From: Candidatus Rokuibacteriota bacterium
Lineage (GTDB): Bacteria; Methylomirabilota; Methylomirabilia; Rokubacteriales; CSP1-6
NCBI GenBank assembly: GCA_003220615.1
Contig: QHTB01000134.1
Location: forward strand, 1 to 64,000
DNA length: 64,000 bases
Direction: 5' to 3'
The translations under genes and the position numbers were made by a program. Shown here piece after piece: positions 1 to 9,205 of this stretch. Position 1 is the stretch's first letter. The number at the start of each line of letters is the position of its first letter. The notes under the pieces are model-generated. The model searched no databases and was not told the origin of the DNA. It saw nothing but the letters and a program-made list of their open reading frames with translations.

Positions 1-704
1 CTCTCGAAGCCGTCCTTCGGGTTGCCGGGCACCGTGTAGAAGCGCCAGGTCATCGTGCCGGTCTCGGCGTCATAGGCCGAGACGTACCCACGCACGCCGA
101 AGTCGGCGCCTCCGTTGCCGACGATCACCTTGCCCTTCACGACTCGGGGCGCGCCGCTGATGGTGTAGTCCTGCGACTGGTCGACGGTGAGCGCCTCCCA
201 CACCTTCTTGCCCGTCTTCGCATCGAGCGCGATCAGCCGGCCGTCGAAGGCGCCGACGTAGACCTTGCCCGCCCAGACGGCGACGCCGCGGTTGACCACG
301 TCGCAGCAACCCTTGGCGCCGGACGCTCCGGAGATTTGCGGATCGAACTCCCACAGGAGCTTGCCGGTCCTGGCGTCGAGGGCGAGCACGTGGCTCCAGG
401 CGCCCGTCGTGTACATCACGCCGTCGACCACGATCGGCGTGGCCTCCACGCCGCGCGCGGTTCGGCTCGCGATGTCGTGCGACCACGCGAGACCGAGCTG
501 GCCCACGTTGGCCGTCGTGATCTTCGCCAGCGGGCTGAAGCGCTGCTCCCCATACGTCCGTCCGTGGCTCAGCCAGTTCTGAGGCTCCTTGTCGGCGGCG
601 ATGATTCGCCCGCCATCGACCTCCGCGGCCATCGCCGCCGCGCACGACAGCAGGAGTGCCACGACCAGAGCCGCCCTCATCCCGGTCTTCTCGTCGTGGC
701 TCAT
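1..704 (-). CDS. PQQ-dependent dehydrogenase, N-terminal part (runs off left edge)
   Basis: The gene encodes the first ~234 residues of a quinoprotein alcohol-dehydrogenase-like enzyme. These are periplasmic beta-propellers that oxidise alcohols using pyrroloquinoline quinone. A hydrophobic leader (residues ~9-25) is followed by the family opening [18 protein letters not shown], by the vicinal cysteine pair in [12 protein letters not shown] that forms the strained disulfide above PQQ, and by repeated LDAxTGKxxW propeller motifs. The start at 704 overlaps the stop of the upstream amidohydrolase in an ATGA, so the two are translationally coupled; a second Met at 680 would give a tighter signal peptide. 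The 3' end, with the metal site and any cytochrome domain, is outside the window. Confidence 0.93.
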   Translation of the reverse strand, partial: MSHDEKTGMRAALVVALLLSCAAAMAAEVDGGRIIAADKEPQNWLSHGRTYGEQRFSPLAKITTANVGQLGLAWSHDIASRTARGVEATPIVVDGVMYTTGAWSHVLALDARTGKLLWEFDPQISGASGAKGCCDVVNRGVAVWAGKVYVGAFDGRLIALDAKTGKKVWEALTVDQSQDYTISGAPRVVKGKVIVGNGGADFGVRGYVSAYDAETGTMTWRFYTVPGNPKDGFE

Positions 705-2152
705 CGCCCGAGATCGCTCGCGAGCGGTGGAAACGACTGCGGCGAGAGCTGGTCGGCCGTCAGCCCTTGCCAGTGCCACTCGGGAACGGTCGCCCACAAG
801 CGATCCGCTTCGGCCTGAGCCTCGGCCAGCAACCTCGCCTCGTCGAGGCCCACGACATGACCGTCCTCGACGCGCGTCTCGCCGTCGACGATCACCTGAT
901 CGACGTCATCCGACGTCCCGCACTGTACGAGCGCCTTGATCGGGTCCCGATAGGGGCCCATCCGGAAGCTCCGCATGTTGATCAGCACGATGTCGGCCTT
1001 CGCTCCAGGCGCGAGCCGGCCCAGGTCGTCGCGGCGCAGCGCGCGAGCCCCGCCGAGGGTGGCCGCCGTGAAGACGTCGGCAGCGGTGCCGAGCGTGAAG
1101 TCGTTCTCGACGATCTTGCAGAGGTTGGACGCCCAGCGCATCTCGCTGATGAGGTCGCGCGGGTAGGTGTCGGTGCCGAGGCCGACGTTGATCCCGGCCT
1201 GCCGGAACTTTGCGAACGACTCCAGCGCGTTGCCGCGCCGGGCGAACACGAGCGGGCAGTGGGCGACCGAGGCGCCGCTCTGAGCGAGGATCTCGAGATC
1301 CCGCCCGGCCGGCACCGCGGCGAGATGATGGGCGGTGTTCACGATGCAGTGACCGACGATGGCGCCGGGCGCGAGCAGTCCGGTGTCGGCCAGGTACTCG
1401 ATGGGCGTCATCGTGTGGCGGCGCAGGATCTCGTGGAACTCGAGCAGGTTCTGGCCGGCGTGGATCTCGATGCCAACGCCCAGCTCGTCGGCCGCCTTGC
1501 GGGTGGCGCGCAGGAGCGTCGGACTGCAGGTGTCGACCTGATACGGAAAGAGCATCCCCTGGATGCGGCCTTCGTACGAGCCGGCGTGCTTGCCGATGAA
1601 CGCCTTCGCGCGATCCAGCCCGGCCAGGCCCCCGGCCTCGTCGTGCTCGTAATAGAGCTGGCCCGTCTCGCTCACGCAGTAATCGGCCGAGCGGTAGGTC
1701 GGGCTCACGAACGCCCGCAGGCCCAGCTCGCCCGCGATTCTCGCGTGGGCCTCGGCGGTGGCGACGATGTCGACCACGGTCGTGCAGCCGTTCCTCAACA
1801 TCTCGGCCAGCGCGAAGCGTCCGCCGATGTCGGGGTCCTGGCGTGGCCCGAGCGGCTTCACGCCCTTCTTCGCGGAGTAGTAGTTGAGGAAGCCGGTGTG
1901 GAAGAAATCGCGACGGCCGATGTCGGCGATCAGTCGCCCGCCCGCTTCCACGTCGGCGTGACAGTGAATGTTGACGAGGCCGGGGATGACGAGCTTGCCG
2001 ACCGCATCGATGCGCCGATCGACGGATCCGGTGAAGGATCGTCCGACGAACGTCACGCGGTCGTTCTCGAAGACGAGGGCGCCGCCGCGCAGCAGCCGAT
2101 GCCCACCCTCGGCGTACGCGACGACGTCGCCGCCCTGGATCAGGGTCTTCAT
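701..2152 (-). CDS. Amidohydrolase-superfamily deaminase/chlorohydrolase-like protein
   Basis: 483 residues with the layout of the cytosine deaminase/AtzA/SsnA branch of the amidohydrolases, which hydrolyse C-N or C-Cl bonds on heterocycles using one metal in a TIM barrel. Visible metal ligands are HCHAD (~residue 63), [18 protein letters not shown] and GTDTYPRD. The small beta-sandwich halves lie at the N-terminus ([17 protein letters not shown]) and C-terminus ([16 protein letters not shown]). A Shine-Dalgarno GGAG overlaps the stop of the permease gene just upstream, so it belongs to the receptor-ATPase-permease operon. It probably acts on the imported substrate; the substrate itself cannot be read from the sequence. 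Confidence 0.93.
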   Translation of the reverse strand: MKTLIQGGDVVAYAEGGHRLLRGGALVFENDRVTFVGRSFTGSVDRRIDAVGKLVIPGLVNIHCHADVEAGGRLIADIGRRDFFHTGFLNYYSAKKGVKPLGPRQDPDIGGRFALAEMLRNGCTTVVDIVATAEAHARIAGELGLRAFVSPTYRSADYCVSETGQLYYEHDEAGGLAGLDRAKAFIGKHAGSYEGRIQGMLFPYQVDTCSPTLLRATRKAADELGVGIEIHAGQNLLEFHEILRRHTMTPIEYLADTGLLAPGAIVGHCIVNTAHHLAAVPAGRDLEILAQSGASVAHCPLVFARRGNALESFAKFRQAGINVGLGTDTYPRDLISEMRWASNLCKIVENDFTLGTAADVFTAATLGGARALRRDDLGRLAPGAKADIVLINMRSFRMGPYRDPIKALVQCGTSDDVDQVIVDGETRVEDGHVVGLDEARLLAEAQAEADRLWATVPEWHWQGLTADQLSPQSFPPLASDLGR

Positions 2153-2161
2153 GCGTGTCTC

Positions 2162-2941
2162 CTAATCCTCGCTCTCGGCGGCGAGCCACGGGCAGACGAG
2201 CCGCTCGACCAGCGACACCGCCCCGAAGAGGAGGATGGCCATGACGGAGAGCAAGATCATGGAGCTGAACGCCAGCTCGGTCTTCCAGTACGAGGTCGCC
2301 GACAGGATCACGTAGCCGAGGCCCTTGTCCGAACCCACGAACTCGCCCACGACGGCGCCGATCACCGACAGCGTGATGGCCACCTTGGCGCCGGCGAAGA
2401 AGAACGGCAAAGCCATTGGCAGCCGGACTTTCACGAAGGTCTTGAACGCGCTCGCCCGGTACGAGCGGCTCAGGTCGAGCAGCTCGGGAGGCGTCGCGGC
2501 CAGGCCCGTCGCGGTGTCGACGACGACGGGAAAGAACGCGACGAGGAAGGCCACGATGACCTTCGGGATCTCGCCATGACCCAGGATGAGGAGCAGCACC
2601 GGCGCGACGGCGATCTTGGGAACCGACTGGGCGAGCACGATCAGGGGATAGAGCGCGCTCTTGAGGACTGGCGAGTAGACGATGAGGACGGCCAGCGGCA
2701 CACCGACGAGGATCGACAGCGCGAAGCCGCCGAGCGTTTCGTAGAGCGTCACCCACGTGTGGTCGAGGAACCGGTAGCGCCACTCCCACCCTTCACCGAC
2801 GATGGCCGAGGGCGCCGGCATGATGAAGTTGGGAATGTGGAACGCGCGCGTGGCGGCCTCCCAGAGGACGAGGACGCCCACGAGCGCCGCCGTCGGAACG
2901 AGGTAATCGCTGACGACGCGCCGGGCCATCCGCGCTGTCAC
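2162..2941 (-). CDS. ABC transporter permease, SsuC/TauC/ThiX type
   Basis: An inner-membrane permease of 259 residues with about six hydrophobic segments. It has the binding-protein-dependent transport signature (the EAA loop region around ELLDLSRSYRASAFKTFVKVRLP) that contacts the ATPase. The chosen start is GTG 2941, which forms a GTGA overlap with the stop of the ATPase gene; an ATG at 2929 is an alternative. Order and spacing (receptor, ATPase, permease) are those of NMT1/SsuA-type importers of nitrate, sulfonates, pyrimidine precursors or aromatics. The substrate is unknown. Confidence 0.94.
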   Translation of the reverse strand: MTARMARRVVSDYLVPTAALVGVLVLWEAATRAFHIPNFIMPAPSAIVGEGWEWRYRFLDHTWVTLYETLGGFALSILVGVPLAVLIVYSPVLKSALYPLIVLAQSVPKIAVAPVLLLILGHGEIPKVIVAFLVAFFPVVVDTATGLAATPPELLDLSRSYRASAFKTFVKVRLPMALPFFFAGAKVAITLSVIGAVVGEFVGSDKGLGYVILSATSYWKTELAFSSMILLSVMAILLFGAVSLVERLVCPWLAAESED

Positions 2942-3702
2942 GACCGCTTCCTTCCCGAGAAGATCAGATTCCGCACGTCGTCGCTGTAGGCCTTGAAGCG
3001 CGGGACGAACTCGAGATCCATCGTGCGCGGCCGGGGCAAGTCGATCCCGAGCACACGGGCGATGCGGCCCGGCCGCGGCGTCATGACGACGACCCGGTCG
3101 GCCAGGAGGATCGCCTCGGGAATGCTGTGCGTCACGAAGATGATCGTCTTGCGGCGCTCCTCCCAGATGCGAAGCAGCTCCAGGCCCATCTCTTCCCGCG
3201 TCATCGCGTCCAGCGCGCCGAACGGCTCGTCCATCAACAGCAGGCCGGGGTCGGGCAAAAGCGCCCGGCAGATGGCGACGCGCTGTTGCATGCCGCCCGA
3301 CAGCTCGCGCGGATACTTCGTCTCGAAGCCGCCGAGGCCGGTCAGCTCGAGGAGATCGAGGGCGGGCTTGCGATAGTGCCGCGGCTCCAGGCCCAGCATC
3401 TCGACCGAGAAGAGGACGTTGTCGAGCACCGAGCGCCACGGGAGCAGCACGGGCTGCTGGAAGACGAAGCCGACGTCCGTGAACGGCTCGCGCACGATCT
3501 GGTCGCGCACGTGGATGCTGCCGCGCGTGGCCGGGGTGAGGCCAGCCACGAGCTTGAGCAGCGTGCTCTTGCCGCACCCGCTCGTGCCCACGACGCTGAC
3601 GAACTCGTTCTCGCCGACGTCGAGGCTCACGTCCTCGAGCGCAGGCACGAGATCGCCCCGCCGCGTGCGGTACGTCTTCGCGACGTGGTCGAGGCGGATC
3701 AC
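2938..3702 (-). CDS. ABC transporter ATP-binding protein, SsuB/TauB type
   Basis: A cytoplasmic ATPase of 254 residues. Walker A is GTSGCGKST (~39-47), the Q-loop lies in VFQQPVLLPW, the signature is LSGGMQQR, Walker B is LLLMDEP and the H-loop is VTHSIPEA. The length and the LLPWRSVLDNV segment are typical of nitrate/sulfonate/taurine-type importers. Translation starts at GTG 3702, nine bases after the receptor gene, and the stop overlaps the permease start. Confidence 0.95.
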   Translation of the reverse strand: MIRLDHVAKTYRTRRGDLVPALEDVSLDVGENEFVSVVGTSGCGKSTLLKLVAGLTPATRGSIHVRDQIVREPFTDVGFVFQQPVLLPWRSVLDNVLFSVEMLGLEPRHYRKPALDLLELTGLGGFETKYPRELSGGMQQRVAICRALLPDPGLLLMDEPFGALDAMTREEMGLELLRIWEERRKTIIFVTHSIPEAILLADRVVVMTPRPGRIARVLGIDLPRPRTMDLEFVPRFKAYSDDVRNLIFSGRKRS

Positions 3703-3711
3703 CGGTCAGGG

Positions 3712-4743
3712 CTACTTCTTCTCGGGCAGCAGGTCGTTGGTGTACAGCTCGTCGAGCGGCACCTTGCGCTTCAGCTCGAGGTACTGCGTGTAGGTGTCGC
3801 GCGTCTTCTCGAGCCGCGCCGACTCGAACTGGCCGACGGCGAGCTTGCCGGTCACCACCTCTTCGGCGTAGACGAAGCGCGTCGCCACCTGGGCGGCGCC
3901 GAGCGCGCCGTCGGGATCGACTTCGGGATGGTGCTTGACGACGTAGCCGACGCCCTCGTCGTAGTGCTTGTTGCGGAACGCGTAGTCCGCGCCCTTGAGC
4001 GTGGCGCGGAGAAACGCCTTGAGGCCTTCGGGGTCCCTGGCGATCGTCTCCTCGCGCGCCACGAGCGACGTGGACGAGAGGTCGAAGCCCAGGTCGGCCC
4101 ACGCCGAGAGCACGCGGATGTCGGCGTTCTGCTGCTTGGCGATCTTCCGGATGCGCGCCTCGTGGACGACGAAGAAGGGCACGGCGTCGGTGGCGCCCTT
4201 GATCAGCGACGGCGGCATCGAAGCGGCATCCATCGTGACCCACGTCACCGAGTTCGGCTTGAGCCCGGACAACCGCTCGAACACCGGCCACAGGATCTGG
4301 TGGCTGTTGCCGGGCGAGATCGCCAGCTTCTTGCCTTCCAATTCCTTCGGCGTCTTGATCGGCGAGTCGGCGCGCACGAAGACGCCGTGCGGCGGACGGC
4401 GGTACCAGAGCGCGATGGCCTTGACCTTCACGTCGGTGTTGGCGCGCGCCGCGATCAGCGCCGAGATGTCCGAGATGCCGACCTCGCCCTGGCCGGCGGC
4501 GATGCGCTTGACGGTGTCGGCCGAGCCCTGGCCCCGAACGATCTTCACGTCGAGGCCCTCGTCGCGATACCAGCCTTTCTCGAGTGCCGTGTAGTGCGGC
4601 ACGTACTCGCCGGTCGGCACGAAGTCGAGGATCAGCGTGTAGGGCCGGAGCGGCTTCGTCTGGGCCGGGCCGTTCCCCGGCACTGCCAGCAGAACGAGCA
4701 CCGCCAGGAGCGTGAACGCTATCCGAGCAATCTGGATCATCAT
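3712..4743 (-). CDS. NMT1/THI5-like ABC substrate-binding protein
   Basis: A periplasmic receptor of 343 residues with an N-terminal signal peptide (hydrophobic 5-22, cleavage likely after GPAQ). The body is the NMT1/SsuA-like fold: LDFVPTGEYVPHYTALEKGWY at the start, the SADTVKRIAAGQGEVG substrate-loop region, then GKKLAISPGNS. This family binds thiamine-pyrimidine precursors, sulfonates, nitrate or aromatic acids. It is the first gene of the operon. A GGAGG lies just upstream, closer to ideal spacing for the second Met (4740) than the first. The downstream amidohydrolase suggests a nitrogen heterocycle or amide substrate, which is inference. Confidence 0.94.
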   Translation of the reverse strand: MMIQIARIAFTLLAVLVLLAVPGNGPAQTKPLRPYTLILDFVPTGEYVPHYTALEKGWYRDEGLDVKIVRGQGSADTVKRIAAGQGEVGISDISALIAARANTDVKVKAIALWYRRPPHGVFVRADSPIKTPKELEGKKLAISPGNSHQILWPVFERLSGLKPNSVTWVTMDAASMPPSLIKGATDAVPFFVVHEARIRKIAKQQNADIRVLSAWADLGFDLSSTSLVAREETIARDPEGLKAFLRATLKGADYAFRNKHYDEGVGYVVKHHPEVDPDGALGAAQVATRFVYAEEVVTGKLAVGQFESARLEKTRDTYTQYLELKRKVPLDELYTNDLLPEKK

Positions 4744-4823
4744 GGTCCTCCGCGATGCGTGGCCGCCGAGAGCGCGCCATGCATCTCACGCGGCCCATGA
4801 CGTGTCAAGTCGTCGACCGACGT

Positions 4824-4836
4824 GTCGAGCCTCGAC
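4824..4836. promoter_or_regulatory. Dyad in the divergent intergenic region (candidate operator)
   Basis: GTCGAG-C-CTCGAC is a perfect 6-base inverted repeat around one base. It lies midway between the divergently transcribed receptor operon (start 4743) and the Rieske oxygenase gene (start 4890). Position makes it a plausible shared operator; short G+C-rich dyads also arise by chance. Confidence 0.3.
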
Positions 4837-4889
4837 CGATGGGAGCAAATCATCGACATCGGCGGTAGCGTGGGTGACAATCCGCGCTC

Positions 4890-6128
4890 GTGAACGAGCC
4901 CTTCGATGGCTATCGCCGCCGCACGATTCCGCCACCCGACGCCGAGCTGACGCAGGTCGGGCCGGGCACGCCGGGCGGCGAGTACCTCCGCCGGTTCTGG
5001 CAGCCGGTGGCGTTCGTGCGAGACCTCGAGCGGCCGCTCCGGGTGCGCATCCTTGGTGAGGACCTCGTCGTGTTCCGTGACGGCAGCGCGCGGATCGGCG
5101 TCCTGCACCTGCACTGCGCGCATCGCGGGACGTCGCTGGAGTTCGGCATCCCGCTCGATCGCGGCATCCGTTGCTGCTATCACGGCTGGGCCTTCGACGT
5201 CGACGGGCGGTGCCTCGAGACACCGGGAGAGCCGCGCGGCAGCCGGCTCAAGGAACGAATCTGGCAAGGTGCGTATCCGGCCATGGAGTTCACGGGCCTC
5301 GTCTTCGCCTATCTCGGCCCGCCGGAGCGACGCCCGGCGTTCCCGATCTTCGACAGCTACGACGTGCCCGGCCACAGGCTGATGCCGGCCGCGAAGTTCA
5401 CGCTGCCCTGCAACTGGCTCCAGGTGAAGGACAACAGCATGGACCCGGTGCACACCGCGTTCCTGCACGCGCTGAGCAGCGGCTACCAGTTCACCGAGGC
5501 GTTCGGCGTCGTTCCCGAGCTCGACTGGGCGTTGACCGAGGCCGGCATGGCGTACATCGCGACGCGCCGGGCCGGCGATCTCGTGTGGATCCGCGTGTGC
5601 GACTTCATTCCCCCGAACATCCACCAGTTCACGCGTGAGATCGAAGAGGCCACGGCGCCGAAGCCCACGAGCCGTCCCGTCATCATCCGCTGGGCCGTCC
5701 CCGACGACGACACGCACACGACGAATTTCGAGCTGGCCCAGGTGGACCCGGCCTGGGGATTCACGCCCGAGCAGGTGGCGCTCCCCGGCTTCGGTCAGTC
5801 GGGCGATCGCCCGTACGCTGAGCGCCAGCGCCACCCCGCCGACTTCGACGCTCAGTCGAGCCAGCGGCCCGTCGCCGTCCACGCGCTGGAGCATCTGGCG
5901 TCGACGGACCGCGGCGTGATCATGCTGCGCGGGATCGTCCGCGACGGCATCCGCGCGGTGGCGAGCGGCGGCGATCCGTTCGGTACGCACTGGCGCGAGG
6001 GCCAGGTGATCCCGACGTTCACGCAGGACCTCGTGCTCCATCGGCCAGCGGCGTCGACGCCCGAGGACGATCGACGCCTGCTGCGCGCCGAGGGTCGCCG
6101 GGTGATCGTCGCCGTCGAGCGGGCCTGA
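4890..6128 (+). CDS. Rieske non-heme iron aromatic ring-hydroxylating oxygenase, alpha subunit
   Basis: 412 residues starting at GTG. The N-terminal Rieske domain has CAHRG and, about 18 residues on, CYHGWAF, giving two Cys and two His ligands for a [2Fe-2S] centre. The C-terminal catalytic domain has DNSMDPVHTAFLH, which supplies the mononuclear iron site. This resembles the single-component phthalate/vanillate/Kshs-like oxygenases that use a separate reductase. None is encoded beside it. It is divergent from the transporter operon and convergent, with a 4-base gap, on an ACMSD-like amidohydrolase, which suggests an aromatic catabolic module. Confidence 0.93.
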   Translation: MNEPFDGYRRRTIPPPDAELTQVGPGTPGGEYLRRFWQPVAFVRDLERPLRVRILGEDLVVFRDGSARIGVLHLHCAHRGTSLEFGIPLDRGIRCCYHGWAFDVDGRCLETPGEPRGSRLKERIWQGAYPAMEFTGLVFAYLGPPERRPAFPIFDSYDVPGHRLMPAAKFTLPCNWLQVKDNSMDPVHTAFLHALSSGYQFTEAFGVVPELDWALTEAGMAYIATRRAGDLVWIRVCDFIPPNIHQFTREIEEATAPKPTSRPVIIRWAVPDDDTHTTNFELAQVDPAWGFTPEQVALPGFGQSGDRPYAERQRHPADFDAQSSQRPVAVHALEHLASTDRGVIMLRGIVRDGIRAVASGGDPFGTHWREGQVIPTFTQDLVLHRPAASTPEDDRRLLRAEGRRVIVAVERA

Positions 6129-6132
6129 CCGC

Positions 6133-7128
6133 TCAGAGACTCAGGAGCCGCTCCAGGTTCTTCGAGAGAATGGCCTCCTTCTCGTCCTGGGTCAGGCTCT
6201 TCATGCCGAGGACCCACGAGACCGGCCAGTCGAGCGCCATGTCGTACGGCCAGTCCGTCCCGAACACCACGCGGTCGACGCCCACGGTGTCGATGAGGTA
6301 GCGCAGCGCCTCCTCGGTGTAGACGATGCAGTCGTAGTAGAACCGCCGGAGATACGCGCTCGGCGGCTGACGCACGTGCACCCGCGCCTCCGACCGCACT
6401 TTCCAGGCATGGTCCATCCGGCCGATGCCGTAGCACGTGTAGCCGCCGCCGTGGCCGAGGACGATCTTGAGCTCCGGGCACTCGTCCATGACGCCACCGT
6501 GGACCAGCGTGGCGAACGTCACCGCGCGATCGACGAGGTTGCCGATCGAGTTCGGCAGGTGATAGCGCCGGCTCCGCGGCGTCACCAGCGTCTCCATGCT
6601 CTGGTGGAAGAAGATCACCGCGCCCATCTGCTCGGCGGCCTTGAAGAACGGCCGGAACTCGGGCTCGTCGAGCGTGCGGCCGTTGACGTGATCGTTGATC
6701 TCGATGCCTTTGAGGCCGAGCCGCGTCATCACCCGCTCCATCTCGGCGATCGAGGCCTTCACGTCCTGCATGGGCAGGGTGCCGAGGCCGGCGAAGCGCT
6801 GGGGGCGAGCGCGCACCATCTCGCTGATCTCGTCGTTGGTCGCCCGCGACGTCGCCACCGCCACCGGTGTATCGAGGTGATAGTTGTAGAACCCGACGTA
6901 GGGTGAGACGACGTGAACGTCCACGCCGAGCGAGTCCATGTCGGCGAGGCGCTCTTCCGGCGTCCAGCGGGCGCGCGGCGGCAGCGGCTGGCGGTGGCTG
7001 CCGACGACGGCGAACTCGGTGCCCTGCACGTCCCGCTCGCGCCGGAGCGTGTGCCAGTCACCTCCATTGTCGGTCGCTCGCCAGAAGCACTGCGGGGTCA
7101 GATGGGCGTGGATGTCGATGGCGCGCAT
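6133..7128 (-). CDS. Amidohydrolase 2 / ACMSD-like decarboxylase
   Basis: 331 residues of the amidohydrolase-related (PF04909-type) family, which includes aminocarboxymuconate-semialdehyde decarboxylase and resorcylate decarboxylases. Visible ligands are DIHAHLTP at the N-terminus, a central VLGHGGG (metal His) and GTDWPYDM near the C-terminus (catalytic Asp). The start at ATG 7128 is preceded by a strong AAAGGAG; a longer reading upstream has no domain support. Because this family decarboxylates or hydrolyses ring-cleavage products, the neighbouring Rieske oxygenase may act upstream of it. Confidence 0.92.
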   Translation of the reverse strand: MRAIDIHAHLTPQCFWRATDNGGDWHTLRRERDVQGTEFAVVGSHRQPLPPRARWTPEERLADMDSLGVDVHVVSPYVGFYNYHLDTPVAVATSRATNDEISEMVRARPQRFAGLGTLPMQDVKASIAEMERVMTRLGLKGIEINDHVNGRTLDEPEFRPFFKAAEQMGAVIFFHQSMETLVTPRSRRYHLPNSIGNLVDRAVTFATLVHGGVMDECPELKIVLGHGGGYTCYGIGRMDHAWKVRSEARVHVRQPPSAYLRRFYYDCIVYTEEALRYLIDTVGVDRVVFGTDWPYDMALDWPVSWVLGMKSLTQDEKEAILSKNLERLLSL

Positions 7129-7152
7129 AACGCTCCTTTCGAGAGCGCCAAG

Positions 7153-7158
7153 TATAAT
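7153..7158 (+). promoter_or_regulatory. Candidate -10 box (TATAAT)
   Basis: A perfect TATAAT in a G+C-rich stretch, 31 bases upstream of the fused ABC ATPase start and on the same strand. No good TTGACA is seen at 17 bases. Confidence 0.45.
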
Positions 7159-7189
7159 CCGGCCACCGTCTGGAGGAATGCCGGTCGCG

Positions 7190-9205
7190 ATGGCTGACGC
7201 GCTGCTGGAAGTCAGAGACCTCCGCACCTACATCGGAACGCGCCGCGGCGTCGTGAAGGCGGTGGACGGCGCCACGTTCTCCGTGCGGCGCGGCGAGACG
7301 CTCGGCATCGTCGGCGAGTCGGGCTCGGGCAAGTCGATGACCTGCCTGTCGATCCTCCGCCTCGTCCCCGAGCCGGGCGGCCGGATCGTCGGCGGGCAGA
7401 TCCTGTTCGACGGCGAGGATCTCCTCGCCAAGACGCCCGACGAGATGCGCCAGCTCCGCGGCTCGCGCATCGCGATGATCCTCCAGGACCCGATGGCCTC
7501 GCTGAACCCCGCCCTCACCGTCGGCGAGCAGATCGCCGAGACGCTGCGCCTGCACCGCGGGCTTCGCGGCCGCGCGCTCGACGACCGCATCGTCGAGCTG
7601 CTCCGCCAGGTCCGCGTGAGCGATCCCGAGCGTCGCGTCCACGCCTACCCGCACCAGATGAGCGGCGGGATCCGCCAGCGCGTGGCCGGCGCCATCGCGA
7701 TCTCTTGTCAGCCCAGTCTACTCATCGCCGACGAGCCGACGACGTCGCTCGACGTGACGATCCAGGCCCAGTACCTGCGGCTGCTGAAGGACATCCAGCG
7801 CGAGACGGGCCTGGCCATGGTGTTCGTCACCCACGACCTCGGCATCGTGGCCAAGCTCTGCGATCGCGTGGCCGTCATGTACGCCGGCCGCATCGTCGAG
7901 ACGGGGACCGTGCGCGACATGTTCAACCGGCCGCGCCATCCCTACACGATCGGCTTGCTGAACTGCCTGCCCACGCTCCGACGCGGGCGCGAGCCGCTGA
8001 CGGCGATCGAGGGCCAGCCGCCCGACCTCGCCCACGTGCCATCCGGCTGCGCCTTCGCGCCACGCTGCGCGCTCGCCGAGCCACGCTGTGTCGAGACGCG
8101 GCCGTCGCTCGAGGCCGTCGCCCCGGATCATCTGGTCGCCTGTCGGCGAGCCGGCGAGACGGACGGCGCCGCCGGGCGCGCGCGCTGCGCTCCGGTCGCG
8201 GCGACGCCGGCACGCCCGGACACCGTCGCCGGCCACGTCGTGCTCGAAGCCCAGGCGGTCACCAAGCACTTCACCGTCGCGCGCGGAACGATCCTGAGTC
8301 GATCGGTCGGCACCGTGAAGGCCGTCGACGGCGTGGACTTCGCGCTGAGGCGCGGCGAGACGCTCGGGCTCGTGGGCGAGAGCGGCTGCGGCAAGACGAC
8401 GACCGCCCGGCTCGTGCTCAGGCTCGAGCGTCCGACCGGCGGGCGCATCCTCTTCCGCGGCCGTGACATCGGCACGCTCGACAGAGACGGACGCGGCGAC
8501 TACCGCCGTGCTGTCCAGGCGGTCTTCCAGGACCCGTACAGCTCGCTGAATCCTCGGCTCTCCGTCGGCACGACGGTCGGCGAGCCCCTCCGGCAGACGC
8601 GTCCCGAGCTCGGCAAATCGGACGTGGCCGGACGCGTCGCCGACTCGCTCGCGCGCGTGGGCCTGTCTCCGCGCGTCGCCCACGACTATCCTCACGAGCT
8701 GTCGGGCGGGCAGCGGCAGCGCGTGGCGCTGGCGCGGGCGCTCACGACGAACCCGGAGTGCATCCTCCTCGACGAGGCGGTCTCCGCGCTCGACGTGTCG
8801 ATCCGCGCCCAGGTCATGAACCTGCTGCGGGACATCCAGGAGCGCTCGGGCGTCAGCTACCTCTTCATCGCCCACGATCTCGCCGTCGTCAGGTACCTGA
8901 GCACGCGCGTCGGCGTGATGTACCTCGGCAAGCTCGTGGAGACCGCGCCCAGCGACGAGCTGTACGCGCATCCGCTCCATCCGTACACGCAGGTGCTACT
9001 GAGCAACGCGCTGCCGTCGCACCCCGACGACGCGCGCGACGAGGTGATCCTGACGGGCGAGGTGCCCAGCGCCTTCGATCCACCGCGTGGCTGCCGCTTC
9101 CACCCGCGCTGCCCTCACGCGATGCCGGCCTGCACCGAGATCGAGCCGGTGCTCCGCGAGCAGGCGCCCGGTCACCGCGTCGCCTGTCATCTCTTCGCGT
9201 CGTGA
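7190..9205 (+). CDS. Fused dipeptide/oligopeptide ABC ATPase (DppD-DppF in one chain)
   Basis: 671 residues with two complete ATPase modules in series. Module 1 has GESGSGKS, signature MSGGIRQRV and Walker [13 protein letters not shown]. Module 2 has [18 protein letters not shown] and [12 protein letters not shown]. Each module ends with the oligopeptide-transporter cysteine-rich tail (GCAFAPRC... and [15 protein letters not shown]...). Such tandem ATPases energise Dpp/Opp importers, normally as separate subunits. No receptor or permease lies beside it here. ATG 7190 follows TGGAGG by 13 bases; ATG 7178 is too close to that site. Its stop overlaps the next start. Confidence 0.93.
   Translation: MADALLEVRDLRTYIGTRRGVVKAVDGATFSVRRGETLGIVGESGSGKSMTCLSILRLVPEPGGRIVGGQILFDGEDLLAKTPDEMRQLRGSRIAMILQDPMASLNPALTVGEQIAETLRLHRGLRGRALDDRIVELLRQVRVSDPERRVHAYPHQMSGGIRQRVAGAIAISCQPSLLIADEPTTSLDVTIQAQYLRLLKDIQRETGLAMVFVTHDLGIVAKLCDRVAVMYAGRIVETGTVRDMFNRPRHPYTIGLLNCLPTLRRGREPLTAIEGQPPDLAHVPSGCAFAPRCALAEPRCVETRPSLEAVAPDHLVACRRAGETDGAAGRARCAPVAATPARPDTVAGHVVLEAQAVTKHFTVARGTILSRSVGTVKAVDGVDFALRRGETLGLVGESGCGKTTTARLVLRLERPTGGRILFRGRDIGTLDRDGRGDYRRAVQAVFQDPYSSLNPRLSVGTTVGEPLRQTRPELGKSDVAGRVADSLARVGLSPRVAHDYPHELSGGQRQRVALARALTTNPECILLDEAVSALDVSIRAQVMNLLRDIQERSGVSYLFIAHDLAVVRYLSTRVGVMYLGKLVETAPSDELYAHPLHPYTQVLLSNALPSHPDDARDEVILTGEVPSAFDPPRGCRFHPRCPHAMPACTEIEPVLREQAPGHRVACHLFAS

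Noticed and set aside
70..645. Long Arg-rich frame on the minus strand
   Set aside because: Shadow of the PQQ dehydrogenase in another frame; the real frame has the family motifs and signal peptide.
656..2989. 777-codon plus-strand frame
   Set aside because: Runs antisense to the amidohydrolase and permease genes, with His/Arg/Gly-rich composition and no domain.
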